Below are positions 31,500-43,033 of a stretch of DNA of 64,000 nt, piece after piece. Position numbers and translations under genes: made by a program. Each line of letters opens with the position of its first letter. The first letter of the stretch is position 1. The stretch comes from Macrobrachium rosenbergii. Its lineage: Eukaryota > Arthropoda > Malacostraca > Decapoda > Palaemonidae. The notes beneath the pieces were generated by a model. That model did no database searches. It had not been told where the DNA came from and saw only the letters and a program-made list of their open reading frames with translations. The stretch covers positions 50,061,227 to 50,125,226 of the forward strand of contig NC_089781.1 in NCBI RefSeq assembly GCF_040412425.1, written 5' to 3'.

Positions 31500-33960
31500 A
31501 ATTGTAAGATTGAAATGGGATGAGTGAATGATCGAAGCTGCTCGAGAGATTGAAAGAGGAGGCTGCAAGAGACGTGACGCTGGCTTCCCGGACTATAGTG
31601 TGAGAATGCGAATAAACTAGAACTGTATACGGATGCAAGTATAGTATGGGAGGATGCTTGGTACAAAATGCAGGCGAATGGGGAGAACACTGAGAAGTAC
31701 TGCATATGTGAGCAAGGCGTTTGGAAAGGCAGAGTTGAAATATTCGGTGATTGAAAAGGAATTGGCTGCAATAAGGTTTTGTGTGAAAGCTGGAAAGTAT
31801 TTTTGTATGGTAGATTAGGATACAGACGGATCATCGACTGGGCTAGTATATATGGTGGTTAAAAAGGAGAGTGTGAATGCGTGAATTATGAGAACGATAG
31901 AGGATTTGAATGAGTTTAGTTTTAAGGTAGAGTATGTACAAGGTAGACAGAATATTGTTGCAGATGCTATGTCGTATGTGGGCTGAACGAGATGATAGGG
32001 TTAGAGCGACTGGGACCCGGACCAAGTACCTGCAGGATTTTGTGGTACAACAGTATGGTGGGAGAATCGAGTGTGGGAATGTCTGTTTGGGGGTTGAGTA
32101 ATTTGAAACAAATGGGTTGATTGACGGAGTACCTGTACATGAACGAAGTTAATGAAAAGGTGATGAATGAGATGTCGGAAGGAGGAGGCGAGGGAAGAAG
32201 CGCGAATTAGATGAGGAGAAAAGAAGTGAAAGTGTTGTTGGTAGTGGCTGAATGTTGAAAATTACAGTACGATTGTTCTTGATGGAATAGGCCGGAGTAT
32301 ATAAAGGAAGGTGAATGAAAATGGTACGAATGATTTAAATGTTCACTGTGGAAAGGATACTTGTAGCTGGTTGGTTAAGAAAGGTGATTGTGGGGAAATG
32401 AGGGAATATGGGTAGGGGTTGAGGATATCATTGAAGATGAATGCGATGAGGATGGTTGTGAGGAAGCTAAGCCGGTGAATGTAGCCGTGAGAGCGTATGC
32501 ATGAAGCGAAGGTTAGTAACTAATGGTGGTGGATCAGAATAAATATTGTGAGTTTGGTAGACACGGAGCACAATGTCGTTAGTGAGTAGTACAGTAGTTA
32601 GTGAATTGGAAAGGTGCTATTGGGATATAAAAGAAACAACGAGTGTAAGGATACAATGGTTTGTAATGCGGAGTGTGTTAGTATGAGGAGGTACAATTAA
32701 AAATTCAGTTAGGGGATTTGAAATAACATAATTTTGTAGTCATGGTGAGAATGATATGCCAACATGTTTTATTAGAATTGATTTATGAGAATGCATGATA
32801 TAAGTGTGATGTCGGAGGGGAATTTAGGAAAGGGCGGCAGGGAAATAACGAAGGTTAAAGAGTGGGATGTGGTCTAAAACTAGTTTTGTAGGTATGGTAG
32901 ATACAAAGGAGTGAAAATGATTTGTTGAGTGAAGAGGAAATTACAGATGCAAATCAGTGCATGAAAATAATATGTTAAGAGAGTGTGTGTTAGGGGTAAG
33001 AGTAGGAAGTTGGGCCATCTGAGTTAGAAGTGTATGTTTAAGTGCTAAGAGATTTGTTGTATGTAAAGGTATAGTTTATTTTTTGCATCAGGAAGGAATA
33101 TGTGATGGGGAAGTGTATGTGCCAGTATTTTCGGAAGACGCAGCCGTGGGTATGTGTTTATTGGTGCATAATAGGTTTGGGCATCTGGGAAAATAAATTG
33201 CGGGAATGTATGAGAGAGAGATTGTATGTGCCTGGATTATAAAATTTGTGCGGATGTAGCGATTACTTCAGCGGACTGTCAGACGGTGTTATCAAATGTG
33301 CATGCGAATCCACCTGTGTTGCGATTGCAGATGAAAGAGTTATTTGAGATGGTTGTGATTGATTGTGTGTCGCTATGCAGACTGCTAGAGGACATGTGGG
33401 AATGGTTGTAATGGTAGATCATTTGAGTAAGTTTGCAATATGCGGTAGCGATTCGAACAAAAGAGTGAGATCAGAAGGAATGGTGGGTCAAGTGATGTTG
33501 CCAATGTGTGTGTGTCACCAATGTTGAGTGACAATGGGCCTGAATTTGTTGGATGGGAGTTTGATAAATGTTGCATGATTGGGGCATAGAACATGTACTT
33601 ACACGTATATGCCCAGTGCGTAATGGATTGGCGGAACGAACGGTGAGAACGTTGGACAGAGATATTACGTATGATGAGGAATGGATAATGATTGGGATGT
33701 AACTAAGCAGCTGCCAGGGTATACAACGCCACCAGGCATAAGGGTATTGGTATGTCTCCGTGTAAATATGTTAAATTTTGAAAAGAGTGAGACCGAGATT
33801 GGGTCTATCTTGAGAATGATAGGGAGGTATGGGAAGAAGGCGCATGAAAGGTTTGAAAGTTACAAGGTGGGCGAAAGTGTTGAAAGAAGTAACTGAGGAA
33901 AGGGCGGTTGAATGTAACAAAGTGCGTGAAAATTTGAGGGTCCGTATGAGGTGTTGAAGT
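31500..33960 (+). pseudogene. RNase H and integrase remnants (tRNA-Lys Gypsy element)
   Basis: RNase H is traceable by KLELYTDAS-like text (about 31612-31640) and VEYVQGRQNIVADAM (about 31927-31972). Integrase shows a zinc-region start HNRFGHLGK (about 33167-33193), a second Asp in MLSDNGPEFVG (about 33520-33552), and a GPYEVLKLVPGLSYVV-type module (about 33942-33990). The 31,980-33,160 stretch between has no clear domain. All frames are broken. Confidence 0.7.
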
Positions 33961-33989
33961 TGGTCCCAGGGCTTAGTTATGTTGTAGGG

Positions 33990-34748
33990 GAAGTATGTAG
34001 ATGTTAGTGAGAGAAATGCGAGCGCATCACAACCAATTGCGAGATGGAAGGATGTACCGAATATGTGAGAGAGAATGGGGGTGTATAAATGGTTGAAATC
34101 GAATGTGGGTGAACCAAGTATGCAAGGAGAGCTTGTGTATGGAGGATCAGCAATTGTTTTGATAGAGTATGGTAAAAAAACGTAAGAAAGGGAAGAACGT
34201 GTAAGTAAACTGAATGGTCGTAGTGCCAGTGATAGGGGTGTGAGTGCTAAAGTGGAAATGAGTGATAAAGCGTGTAATACGGATGAATGATGGTATGGAT
34301 AGAACGATAGCATATGCGGTTTGATATAACTGAGTTGACTGAACATGTAGTTAGTGAACGGTTGGAGGTGAGCGAAATGTAAGAGTAAGAGAGCGTGCAG
34401 GATAGACGAGTGATTGAAAGCATGAATGAATCGCAAGAATTGGTATGTCAATGAGCGAATGGGATGGGTTAGTTGAAGAACTGGGGGAGGTATTTGGGAA
34501 ATCCAGTTAGAGGGTATAGATGAGATTAGGATGAAATTGAGAGTGGTAGCTATGAAGAAGATAGTGAATCTGGAGAGAATGGGAGGAGAAAATAAATCTG
34601 AATGTTGCTGGAAGAGAGAGCTAGTCTGAGAGAATGATTATGTCTGCTAACACATCTAGAGGACCTGCTAGAGAGCATCCGTGGGTGTTATGTGAAGGGC
34701 GATTTGAAAGAGGTGTAGGTGTTAGTTGGAAACAAAAGGGGGGAGAAA
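33990..34748. other. Tail of tRNA-Lys Gypsy element, no gene recognised
   Basis: Between the GPY module and the 3' LTR there is about 750 bp with the same purine-rich, C-poor composition and no readable domain. An env remnant was looked for; no furin-type site or membrane segment could be supported. It ends in the polypurine tract. Confidence 0.5.
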
Positions 34749-34796
34749 TATAGAGGGATGAAGAAATTTGTTTTTATTTAGCATTTCCCAACGTTT

Positions 34797-34846
<50 letters not shown>

Positions 34847-35193
34847 TAATTGTCGTTGTGAGTGGTTCGGTTTGTTGGAGTTCGTTTTACGGCGCTGTCT
34901 GTCTGTCTGTCAGTCTGTCGGGAGTTTTTCGGTTTTGGGGAAGTCTTGGGCAGTTGAGGTCCAACCTTGAAAGTGAACGGGGAGTTCGTCTGGCTTTTTT
35001 TGTTTGGATACTGGTACCGATATTGATGGTGCATGTGTCTTTTTTTTCATTCGTTGTTGGTGGAGGGTTTGTTTGAAATTTTGTTTTTGTGGTTTCTGTG
35101 TGCTGTGATTGGCGACCATGGACCTTTACCCATCTCCAGCAACCGAAGATCAGGGTGAGTGTTGTTTTGTTTGTGGGTTAGAATTCCGCCACA
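34749..35193 (+). repeat. 3' LTR of tRNA-Lys Gypsy element
   Basis: 445-bp partner of 27428-27867 with a slightly longer (GA)n run (about 34800-34842) and scattered single-base indels. Confidence 0.92.
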
Positions 35194-35228
35194 TTACCTG
35201 CTCGTTTCTTTTGCACCTCTTACACGTC

Positions 35229-35374
35229 CAGTCGTCTTGATCTTCAGCGTATCCTGGATCAATGCATTCCCACCATCTTTTCTGGGTGAGCGCGGCTCTA
35301 GATCTCTTCGCCCAATGGAAATAATTCGATTCGTCCAGAATCTCGTCTTTTTCTTTCTCTGTCTTGGCCACCAT
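35229..35374 (-). pseudogene. Copia gag N-terminus
   Basis: Minus-strand start at ATG 35374 (MVAKTEKEKDEILDESN) followed by YFHWAKRSRAAL and WWECIDPGYAED, a typical opening of copia gag in which a Trp-rich helix region begins the capsid. It is cut at 35229 by the family A insertion and continues at 25797. Confidence 0.8.
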
Positions 35375-35499
35375 TTTGTGTATCTCGCTGCATCACCACA
35401 CCTTCGTAGTTGTCACAGCGTAGTGGGTCCTGAGCATAGTACTCAAAGTCATTCGACTTTTAAAGTTTATTTCCCCTCACTTTTACAAAACACTCATTT

Positions 35500-35755
35500 C
35501 ACTGTTCGTGTACTTTTGGCGCTCTGGACGTATCTGGGCCCATGACTTTTTATAGTGGTTGTTTTAGTTATGTGTGATATTCTTTGTGAATTCGACTTCT
35601 ACATTCCTTTTACATTCTTTCTACCTTCACTGTTCGTGTACTTTTGGCGCTCTGGACGTATCTGGGCCCATGACTTTTTATAGTGGTTGTTTTAGTTATG
35701 TGTGATATTCTTTGTGAATTCGACTTCTACATTCCTTTTACATTCTTTCTACCTT
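35500..35755 (-). repeat. 128-bp tandem duplication across the copia LTR/primer-site junction
   Basis: 35500-35627 and 35628-35755 appear identical. Each copy contains the end of the LTR (TTTTATAGTGG on plus) and the sequence CTGGGCCCAT (35534-35543 and 35661-35670). On the minus strand ATGGGCCCAG is complementary to the anticodon arm of initiator tRNA-Met, the half-tRNA priming known for copia. Confidence 0.8.
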
Positions 35756-35878
35756 CTTGAGTCGGAGTATTAAGAACACACGTCTTCGTTGTGTGGGTTT
35801 TATTGTCCAACTAACTAGAGTCTCAGTCCACAGTCCCACCCTATGGCTATGGGGTGGGTTTGTTTATATTCTGGTATA
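35676..35878 (-). repeat. Copia 5' LTR, inner part
   Basis: Aligns with 16173-16376 of the 3' LTR at roughly 85% identity by eye. It is interrupted at a TATA-rich site by the errantivirus-like element; the outer part resumes at 50044. Confidence 0.85.
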
Positions 35879-35886
35879 TATGTATG

Positions 35887-36954
35887 TATTTCAGAAAATA
35901 TGGCCGATTTAACATTGGCAGGTACAGAGATGTGATGGAAGAATTTTTGGTTGTGAGATGGTACTGTCGTGAACTCGTCACTTGCAGAATCGTTGCATTC
36001 AGCAAATAGTTGATCATCTCAGCAGTTAATGTGATGAACACACGATATTGGCCGAGTCATATGACCAAGTTGGTATGTGCGTACATGAGTTCGTGTGTTA
36101 CAGAATCTCGATTTTGTGTCTAATTCTGTCCAAAAATTAGTTCGGCCGTTCATTAGCAGAACTAGAGCGAGATCGTGAAGACATTATCTTTGAGTGTGGC
36201 AAGCTCTTAGAATTGGCAGAATAAGGTACAGTTCAGACTCTTCGTTTTTCTGTGTGAATTGTGAACTTATGGTCTTTTACCATATTTCGAGACATTTTTG
36301 AACTTGTGTGGGAAGTGGATGTAGCATTTTACCATTTCAATATTCTATTTTATTGTGTTCTGTTTTATTTTACCAGTATGCTATTTACTCATGCATTTTA
36401 GACTTTTCATTATTATGTTTGCACTTGCATATTTTGGGAGAGTATTATTTTGTGCTTAATTTCTTTTGACAGATGTCATGGTTGTGGTGATGACTTTGTG
36501 GGCAATAACATGATGTTATCATGTTGGTGTGATCATAGAGAAAGACAGACGCAAACCTTTGCAATGTCTGTTATTTTATGTGGGAGACTTGAGACTAGAC
36601 TTTACAAAGTCTATAATGGAACATGTGAGAATTTTTGAATTTGCAGGCTATTAGCCATAATCAGATTTTTAGTTGGACTGAGACTAAATCTTGAGTTAGA
36701 TGTTTTCTTACTTGACAATTTCATTTATGATGCATTTTAATCTTTGCTTTGTTTGTTCATTACTTGTTGGGTTGCTTTAAATAATAATTCTATTTTTGTA
36801 GGAAAGATTGAGTTTTTCCTTAGATGACCCATTTCATTTCTTTAATGTGGAATGAGAGAGAGAAATCCATGCGAGAAGAGAAAGAGATCTTTGTGATGTA
36901 GAGAGAGAGAGAGAGAGAGAGTGAGAGAGAGGGAGAGGTTCTTGAGAGAGAGAG
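35887..36954 (+). repeat. 5' LTR (partial) of errantivirus-like element
   Basis: About 97% identical by eye to 48708-49760 over a kilobase, with small indels. It ends in a (GA)n run at 36901-36954. The last roughly 150 bp of the LTR seen at 49800-49967 is absent here. Confidence 0.88.
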
Positions 36955-37457
36955 AAATCCTGGAGCCAAGACTGAGGGTGTGAACCCTCCAATGGCTCCG
37001 GGATAGACAGACCACTGTAAGGTGTCAAAGAAACGAGCAGGTAAAGGTTATTCCTACTGGAATATTTTATCTGATCCAGGCAACAGTGGTATACAGCGGC
37101 CGAATTGGACGGCAGCCGTTGAGACAATAATTGAGCAGACCTGAGGTCGAAACAATAAACAATAATATGCAGTGAAAGTACAAATTACAATGAGAAAACA
37201 TACAGAAATAGACTAATTATAGATACAGACTTGATGCCTGTGAATGAAGAAACATGATGAATGATACACAATCTTAGACATTCGGGTATAAATACCATAA
37301 AGTAAAAATGATTAAATGTTTGACCTGGGAATCGTTTTTTCTGTTTCTATTGATATTGAAGAAACGGGGAAGTCACCAAAGAAAACAAGATCTGGGAGAC
37401 TCTAGAGCAATGGCGTTAAGGAAAACACAAATAAGTGTGATTAGTGGTGATTTTACA
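36955..37457 (-). mobile_element. Family A remnant (5' LTR plus about 60 bp internal)
   Basis: 37016-37457 is a family A LTR in minus orientation, containing GACCTGAGGTC (37138-37148). 36955-37015 is the adjacent internal start. The primer site is damaged: GGATAGACAGACCA replaces the tRNA-Trp-like sequence. The rest of the element is gone. Parts (around 37005-37080) look like a mixture of family A LTR and the errantivirus LTR end, as though recombined. Confidence 0.8.
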
Positions 37458-38317
37458 AGTTAATTAAGGGATGGTGATTCAACAAAAATCACTCCTATCT
37501 TTTTTGTCTGCTTGTCTTCGAGATGGTGACGTCACAGGTTGCACAGAGCTTCGTTTTCTGTTGGCAGACTGAGTGTTGAGTAACCCGTTTTCAGTTTTTC
37601 TTTTAGGAGAGGGCTAACTTTCGCTTTTTCTCCCGTTTTCTTTCTTGTTTTCTTTTGTTTCATCTTATGTTGTTGTTTAAATTTCAAAATGTCAGATTCA
37701 AGGGTTGCCAGTTTTATTTATATAGGCTAACAAAATGGAAGATTCATCTTTGTTACAAAAGGGCCGTCCCAGCGCAAAATGTCAGATTCAGAAGCAAGTC
37801 GTCCCAGTCGGTCGTGACCCATAAGTTAACAAATTTTAATGCAGGCATTACAAATTTTAAGGGACTAGTTGATGGAAATTAACACAGAATGTAGAGGCAT
37901 TTATTGAATCAATAGATAATTATCTGAATTCTAGGAAAATTACGGATGGCGCTGATGCTTTGAGAGAAGCAAAGGCTTTTTGGATCTAGACAAAGGAGAC
38001 ATTGGAGAACGAGCACGAGGTTTCGGGTTCAGAAAGTGTAAAACTTGGAAAGAACTTCAGGAATTCTTACGACGCCGTCGTATGGCGGAGTTGACCGCGA
38101 AAGTGCATTGTTCGGAACTTACGTGAGCTTATCAGAACTAGGAAGGGTAATGATTCATTAATAGCATACAGTGCTCGCTTATTTGATGCAGTAGGTGAGA
38201 TAAAGAAATCTATGATAAACTCTACATGGGTAAATGGAAATAATATCTCTTTAGATAATTTTGAAAAACTGCTACACTTTGCTTGCCTTTTTTAACGTCA
38301 GTCCCAGATATAATTAC
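37458..38317 (+). pseudogene. Leader and gag N-terminal part (errantivirus-like)
   Basis: After the family A remnant comes a leader with GATGGTGATTCAACA near 37470-37486, a possible primer site of unassigned tRNA. Gag text from about 37860 includes NVEAFIESIDNYLNSRKITD, ALREAKAFLDL and CKTWKELQEFLRRR. It is an errantivirus-type capsid start broken by frameshifts, and is cut by the mag-like insertion at 38317 (ATTAC). Confidence 0.7.
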
Positions 38318-38520
38318 TGATAGTTTTAGATAAAAAATTGATAAGGTCACTTTGTTAATTCTGATTGTTTCCTGCTGTTAACAAAAATCTCTTTTGTTTT
38401 GAGTTCTTGGTTCCAGTAGTTTTGTCATGCGGCGGTGTGCTGGTCCTTGGCGGCAAGTTTTCAGTAACAGTTCACAAAAACCTTGTATCCGGAATGTATT
38501 TAATTATGCTCGTCCTAACA
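38318..38520 (+). repeat. 5' LTR of mag-like element
   Basis: Begins TGATAGTTTTAGAT and ends CGTCCTAACA. Aligns with 42824-43033 along its length with many substitutions, so the insertion is not recent. Confidence 0.85.
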
Positions 38521-38805
38521 AATGGCGACGAGAATCCATGCAGAGGAAAGCATAGGGTGGAACAAGAACTTCATGTGGATCAGTAATTTTCCAGGAGTTT
38601 TTTTGAGTTGTGATAGCCTAGGCATAGACACTTCAAATTGCAGTTGATTGTGAGATGGTGCGGAGGTTAGGCAAATCTTCTAGACTATGGATGTGAGGAT
38701 TTTTCCCCAAGCTGTACTAGTTGATGTTTCGAATTGTGTTTTTATATTCTGGCAAAACTGCTACCTACAGTTTTGCTTCATCTTGCAGTTTTGTTGACAT
38801 GGAGA

Positions 38806-39760
38806 CGACTACTCAGATTAAGATTGATCCTTTTAATTCTTCTCAGATAACCCTGGATCTTTGGCTTAGTTTATTAGAAGCTAAGTTTTAGTAATCCTGA
38901 CACAATTGAGGAAGATAACAAAAGAAAAATGAACCTAGTGTCGATTGAACTGATTTTTTAATGGCATTGAAATTTGGGTATTTTCATTGTGCTCTGATTT
39001 ACCCCATAGAAAGACTAGTTGTGCTGCTTATTGAAATCACATTACATTGTGAAACCTTCTTATCATCCTAGCCTAATAGACTTTTCAACAAAGAAAAAAA
39101 AAGGAGGGATGAGACAGTGAATATTTGTATGCTGACCTCAAGGCTTTGTAAAAGATTGCAATTTTGGTAATCATTTGATTCAAGAGTCAGAGATCAGTTG
39201 TTTTGGCATGGACAATGAAGTATATTTTCCCAATGAAATGGTTTTGAATATTGATCACCAAGCTATGACCTCTAGTGCAGTTTTAACAAGAATTTTGAAC
39301 ATGGAAAAAAGCCTTTGTGGGTGAGAGGAAGAATCACAGTTGTTTTAGTTCCAGTGAGAAAATGGAAAAAGTCATCTTGTAAGCATTGTGGTTTTCTCAT
39401 GAGAGTATAGACTGTTGGTTTAAAGATCTGACTTTCAAACATTTGTAAAAGGAAAGGTCATCTAAAAGGGTGTGCAGGCAAACAAAGATTTGTCTCTTCA
39501 TTAGGCCTAGTAGTGTTAAACCTAGGTATAAGGTTTCCAGTAGTAGGGCTGAAGGTAAGAAGGCTGTAAAACTATTGATGATTATGAAGACAACAGTGAT
39601 GAAGATTGTTAATGGTTAAAGGAAAGATTTTTGCTCTTAATTCTGATGAATTTTATTTCAGTATTAATCAGAATTTAGTTCCATTTGAGATTCAAGACTG
39701 CTGTGTGAAAACTATAACCAAAGAGTGGGTACATGAGGTTAAAACTAAGGATGGAACAAT
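38806..39760 (+). pseudogene. gag and protease remnant (mag-like)
   Basis: Starts at ATG 38806 (METTTQIKIDPFNSS). Two zinc knuckles are traceable: CKHCGFSHESIDC-type near 39377-39415 and CKRKGHLKGVC near 39448-39480. The protease region around 39640-39790 lacks a readable D-T/S-G. Frames are broken throughout. Confidence 0.7.
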
Positions 39761-39794
39761 GCAATAAAAAGCTGAGGTTATGATAATATGAAAA

Positions 39795-40920
39795 TTGATG
39801 TCTTGGGCAAATTCAGCTCCTGTACTTTATAATAGCACACAGGTTTCTCAGGTATTTTATGTTGTTGATTCTTGTAATACAAATTTGTGTGGTAAAGATT
39901 TAATGCAGCAAGTAGGTATTTATCTGGCTGGAATAGATGAAGGTACTAGAGTAATAAAGGTTGCTAATGTGAGTGCAGAAAAGCTGCTAGATAATTACTT
40001 GGTAGATTCAAGTAAACCTATTGCTGGTGTTTTGGCTAAGAGTCATTTAAAAGGTAATGCTACCCCAAAGTTTATGAAAGCATTCAGTTCCTTTTTATTA
40101 CAAGAAAATGATTGAAGATGCCTTAGATAAGCTATAGCGGATGAAATGATGGAACCCATATCACATAGTGAATGGGCAGTTCCTATTGTACCTGTATTGA
40201 AAGAAAATAAGGTTGAAATGAGGATATTGTGGAGCTTTTTAAAATTTAAATAAACAAATTCATTGTGACAGGTACCCGTTACCAAAGATAGAGATCTTTG
40301 TTATCTGTTGTTGGTAAGGTTTTTTTGAGCAAAATTGATTTAAAGAATGCTTATCTTCAAATACCTGTTGATGAGAAAAGTCAAGAGTCCCCCACTTAGT
40401 AATTAATACTTATAAAGGATTGTTTAAATATAAGCGTTTACCTTTTTGGCTTGTCCTCATCTCCTGGTATTTTCCAAAGGTTTATTTTCAACTGTTGGCA
40501 AATGTGGAGGGTATAGCAGCTTATTTAGATGATAACATCTAAGTGGTGCTACCAAAAGGAGCATGATCACCGATTAAGAAAGGTTTTGGAACTTTGCAAA
40601 ACATAATGTACAAATAAATAAGACTAAGACTGTTTTGGAGGCTGAATCTATTGAATATTTAGGATACCACATCTCAGGTGAAGGAGTCAAGCCATCTTCA
40701 AAGGGACTGAAAGCTATTTTAGATTGCCCATGTCCTACTTCTGTTGAAGAAGTTCAATCTTTTTAGGTATGATTACTTACTATTGCAAGGTTGTAAAGAA
40801 TTTTTTTCTTCTAAGCTACCTCCCTTGTATGATTTGTTGAAAGAAAATGTAAAATTTAGATGGACAGTCAGCAGAAGGCGTTTGAAGGCATTAAAAGGTT
40901 TTCCTAGTCCAAAGTTTTGA
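39795..40920 (+). pseudogene. Protease end and reverse transcriptase (mag-like)
   Basis: NTNLCGKDLMQQVGIYL (about 39873-39923) is the protease/RT linker motif. RT pieces are SEWAVPIVPVLKENK (about 40165-40212), FLSKIDLKNAYLQIPVDE with the motif A Asp (about 40322-40376) and AAYLDDNI with the YxDD box (about 40515-40545). The thumb has YLGYHISGEGVKP-like text (about 40655-40695). Four or more frameshifts are present. Confidence 0.82.
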
Positions 40921-42783
40921 CTAGTTTTGATGGGAGTAGTCCTTTAATCATTGAAGTGGATCCGTCTCCTGAAGGTGTGGGGTGTGTTTTGTTGCAAAGG
41001 TTGGTGACCAAGAAAAAACAATTTATTTTGCAGAAAGTAAAAAACTGTCTAAAGCAGAAAGGAACTATCTCAGTTAGATAAAGAAGGATTAGCTCTTATT
41101 TTTGCCTTGAAACATTTTAAGATATTTTTGCTTGGCAGAAATTTTGTTGCTAGAACTGATCATAAACCATTACTGGGACTTTTTGGAAGAGGGAAACAGA
41201 TTCCATGTAATGCTAATTCTAGAATACAAAGATGGGCTTTGTTGTTATCTCAGTATGATTTTGAATTAGTTCACAAACCTGGGAAGGAAAATGTAATTGC
41301 TGATTTGCAGATGCAGATTGCCACTTGATGATGATTTTCATTCTGGTACACCAGCTAAGTATGTTAAATTGGTTGAATTACTTGATTTTGATGACATCTC
41401 TTTTCAGGCAGTTAAACATTTCACCAATAAGGATGCTGTATTGTCTCAGTTGAAAAATTGTTTGAAGCTGGGATGGTCAAGGAACATAATATGTCACTTC
41501 TGGAATATGCCTCTGTAAAAGATGATTTATCTCCCCATAATGGTGTAATATTGTATAGAAAAGGGTTTTGATTCCTGTTGAGTTAAGATGTAAGGTTTTG
41601 AACCATTTGCATTGTGGGCAAATGGTATAAATGCTATGAAAGCTGAGGCAAGGAATTGGGTATGGTGGAAAGATAGACCAGGACATAGGAGAAGTCACAA
41701 AGAATTGTAGCATTTGTTTTAAGAATTTTACAAATCCTAAGCTCCTACATTGTCTTGGCCTATTGTTGGTAAATCATGGTCTCGACTGCACATAGATTAT
41801 GCACAGGACCAATGGATGGTAAATATTTTTGATAATTGTAGATTCTCATAGTAAATTTTTGGATATTCATTTTTCTAGTTCCATTACGTCAATCATTGGT
41901 CATTTGAGGAAGACATTCTGTAATTTTGGTATACCTGATATCATTGTATCAGATAATGCTCCAAATTTTGTTTCTCAAGAGATGGAGGAGTTCTTGTGTA
42001 AAAGTAGTATTAAGCATGTAACACCAGCTCCTTATCATCCATCCTCAATGGTCTGGCTGAAAGGGCGGTGAGAACATTCAAGGAGGGCCTGGGAAAATTT
42101 AAGAAGGGAGATATTCAGACCAGAATTTGTAGATTTTTGTATAACTATAGGAGGACTGTGAATTCTTCCATGGTAAGGCCCCAGCAGAAATAATGTTTGT
42201 AGGAATTTCAAAGGTACTGTTGAATAAGTTAAACTGAAAGACAAATCTTTAAGAAAATGAGGGTGAAATTTTCCAGGAGGAAGGTAAATTGTATAAAGTC
42301 AATGATGCTGTGTTTGTTCGTTTAATTTTGGGAAAGGTTTACCATGGGTGGAAGGAAAGATTTTGAAGTATTGGGTTGAGAAATTATGAGGTGGAAGTAC
42401 AGAGTTTTGGTAATATTATTTGGACAAGACATGCAGATCAGATTATGCATAGATATATGGGTGACTTTAACCAATCCAATAAAGAAGTGTTATCCAATAA
42501 TTCTAAGTCATCTGTAAATTTGAGTGATTCTAGTGCTTTCATTTCAGACACTAATGTACCATGTGATAATAGTGGGGCTGAAGAACCCATAGAAGTAACT
42601 GTAAATAATGATAGTGAATGTTCAGTACAACCGCCAATGTTAAGGCGATCCAGTCGAATAAGTAAACCTCCAGATCGATTCTTGATTTATAAATATATAC
42701 AAATATGCTGTATTTATCATGTTGTTTTTTGTTTTCATATTTGTAAATATTTTGGAAAAGTATTGATTTATTTAATTGTCTGA
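40921..42783 (+). pseudogene. RNase H, integrase and C-terminal tail (mag-like)
   Basis: RNase H ends with ARTDHKPLLGLFG, SRIQRWALLLSQYDFELVH and GKENVIADLQM (41107-41328). Integrase core has IIVDSHSKFLDIHF (41829 on), IVSDNAPNFVSQEMEEF with the second Asp (about 41943-41995) and HPSSMVWLKGR, where the expected N-G-L-A-E-R reads M-V-W-L-K-G-R after a shift (about 42030-42070), so the catalytic Glu is lost in this frame. A 135-residue tail (42376-42783) contains LRRSSRISKPPDRF. Confidence 0.82.
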
Positions 42784-42823
42784 TGTTTTAAATTGGAATA
42801 TTATTGCTTTTCTAGGGTGGGGA

Positions 42824-43033
42824 TGTAGAGTTTTAGATAAAAAAAAAGGTAATCCTTTGTTAATTCTGATTCTATTCCCTGCTGTGAACGTAATATTTTG
42901 AGTTTTAGTTCCGGTTCCGGGGTTGTGTTGTCATCAGGCCAGATATAATTGTGCTGGTCCTTGAAAAGAATTGTAACGGATTCACAATAAACCTTTTTGT
43001 ATCCGGCCCTGTATTTAATTAATCGTCCTAACA
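42824..43033 (+). repeat. 3' LTR of mag-like element
   Basis: Begins TGTAGAGTTTTAGAT after the purine tract AGGGTGGGGA (42814-42823) and ends CCTAACA. Confidence 0.85.

Larger units (their letters stand above)
27428..35193 (+). mobile_element. Ty3/Gypsy element with tRNA-Lys primer site
   Basis: 7.77-kb plus-strand element with LTRs 27428-27867 and 34749-35193, 4-bp duplication TTAC (27424-27427 and 35194-35197), primer site TGGCGCCCAACGTGGGGC at 27875-27892 and purine tract AAGGGGGGAGAAA before the 3' LTR. gag knuckle, protease, RT, RNase H, integrase and a GPY module are all traceable but heavily frameshifted. The coding strand is strikingly poor in C and rich in G and A. LTR ends are TATAG...CACA rather than TG...CA. 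Confidence 0.9.
25802..35224 (+). mobile_element. Family A CsRn1-like deletion derivative, split by a nested element
   Basis: Plus-strand copy of family A: 5' LTR 25802-26225, short internal region 26226-27027, 3' LTR 27028-27427 continuing at 35198-35224. Target duplication CGTC lies at 25798-25801 and 35225-35228. Most of gag, all of protease, RT and RNase H and most of integrase are deleted. Its 3' LTR was later hit by a tRNA-Lys-primed Gypsy element (27428-35193). It lies in copia gag. Confidence 0.92.
38318..43033 (+). mobile_element. mag-like Ty3/Gypsy element
   Basis: LTRs 38318-38520 (203 bp) and 42824-43033 (210 bp), target duplication ATTAC (38313-38317 and 43034-43038), primer-site-like TGGCGACGAGAATCC at 38523. 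Internal gag, protease, RT, RNase H, integrase and a C-terminal RRSSRISKPPDRF motif follow. The integrase tail and the two-knuckle gag resemble the mag / K02A2.6-like group of animal Gypsy elements. It inserted into the errantivirus-like gag. Confidence 0.87.

Noticed and set aside
33990..34748. env gene in the tail of the tRNA-Lys Gypsy element
   Set aside because: No furin site, fusion-peptide-like stretch or membrane anchor could be found in any frame.
27428..35193. BEL/Pao assignment, suggested by the tRNA-Lys-like site and purine-rich gag
   Set aside because: RT, thumb (EFLGHMVSGRGV) and GPY-type integrase end follow the Ty3/Gypsy pattern and order.
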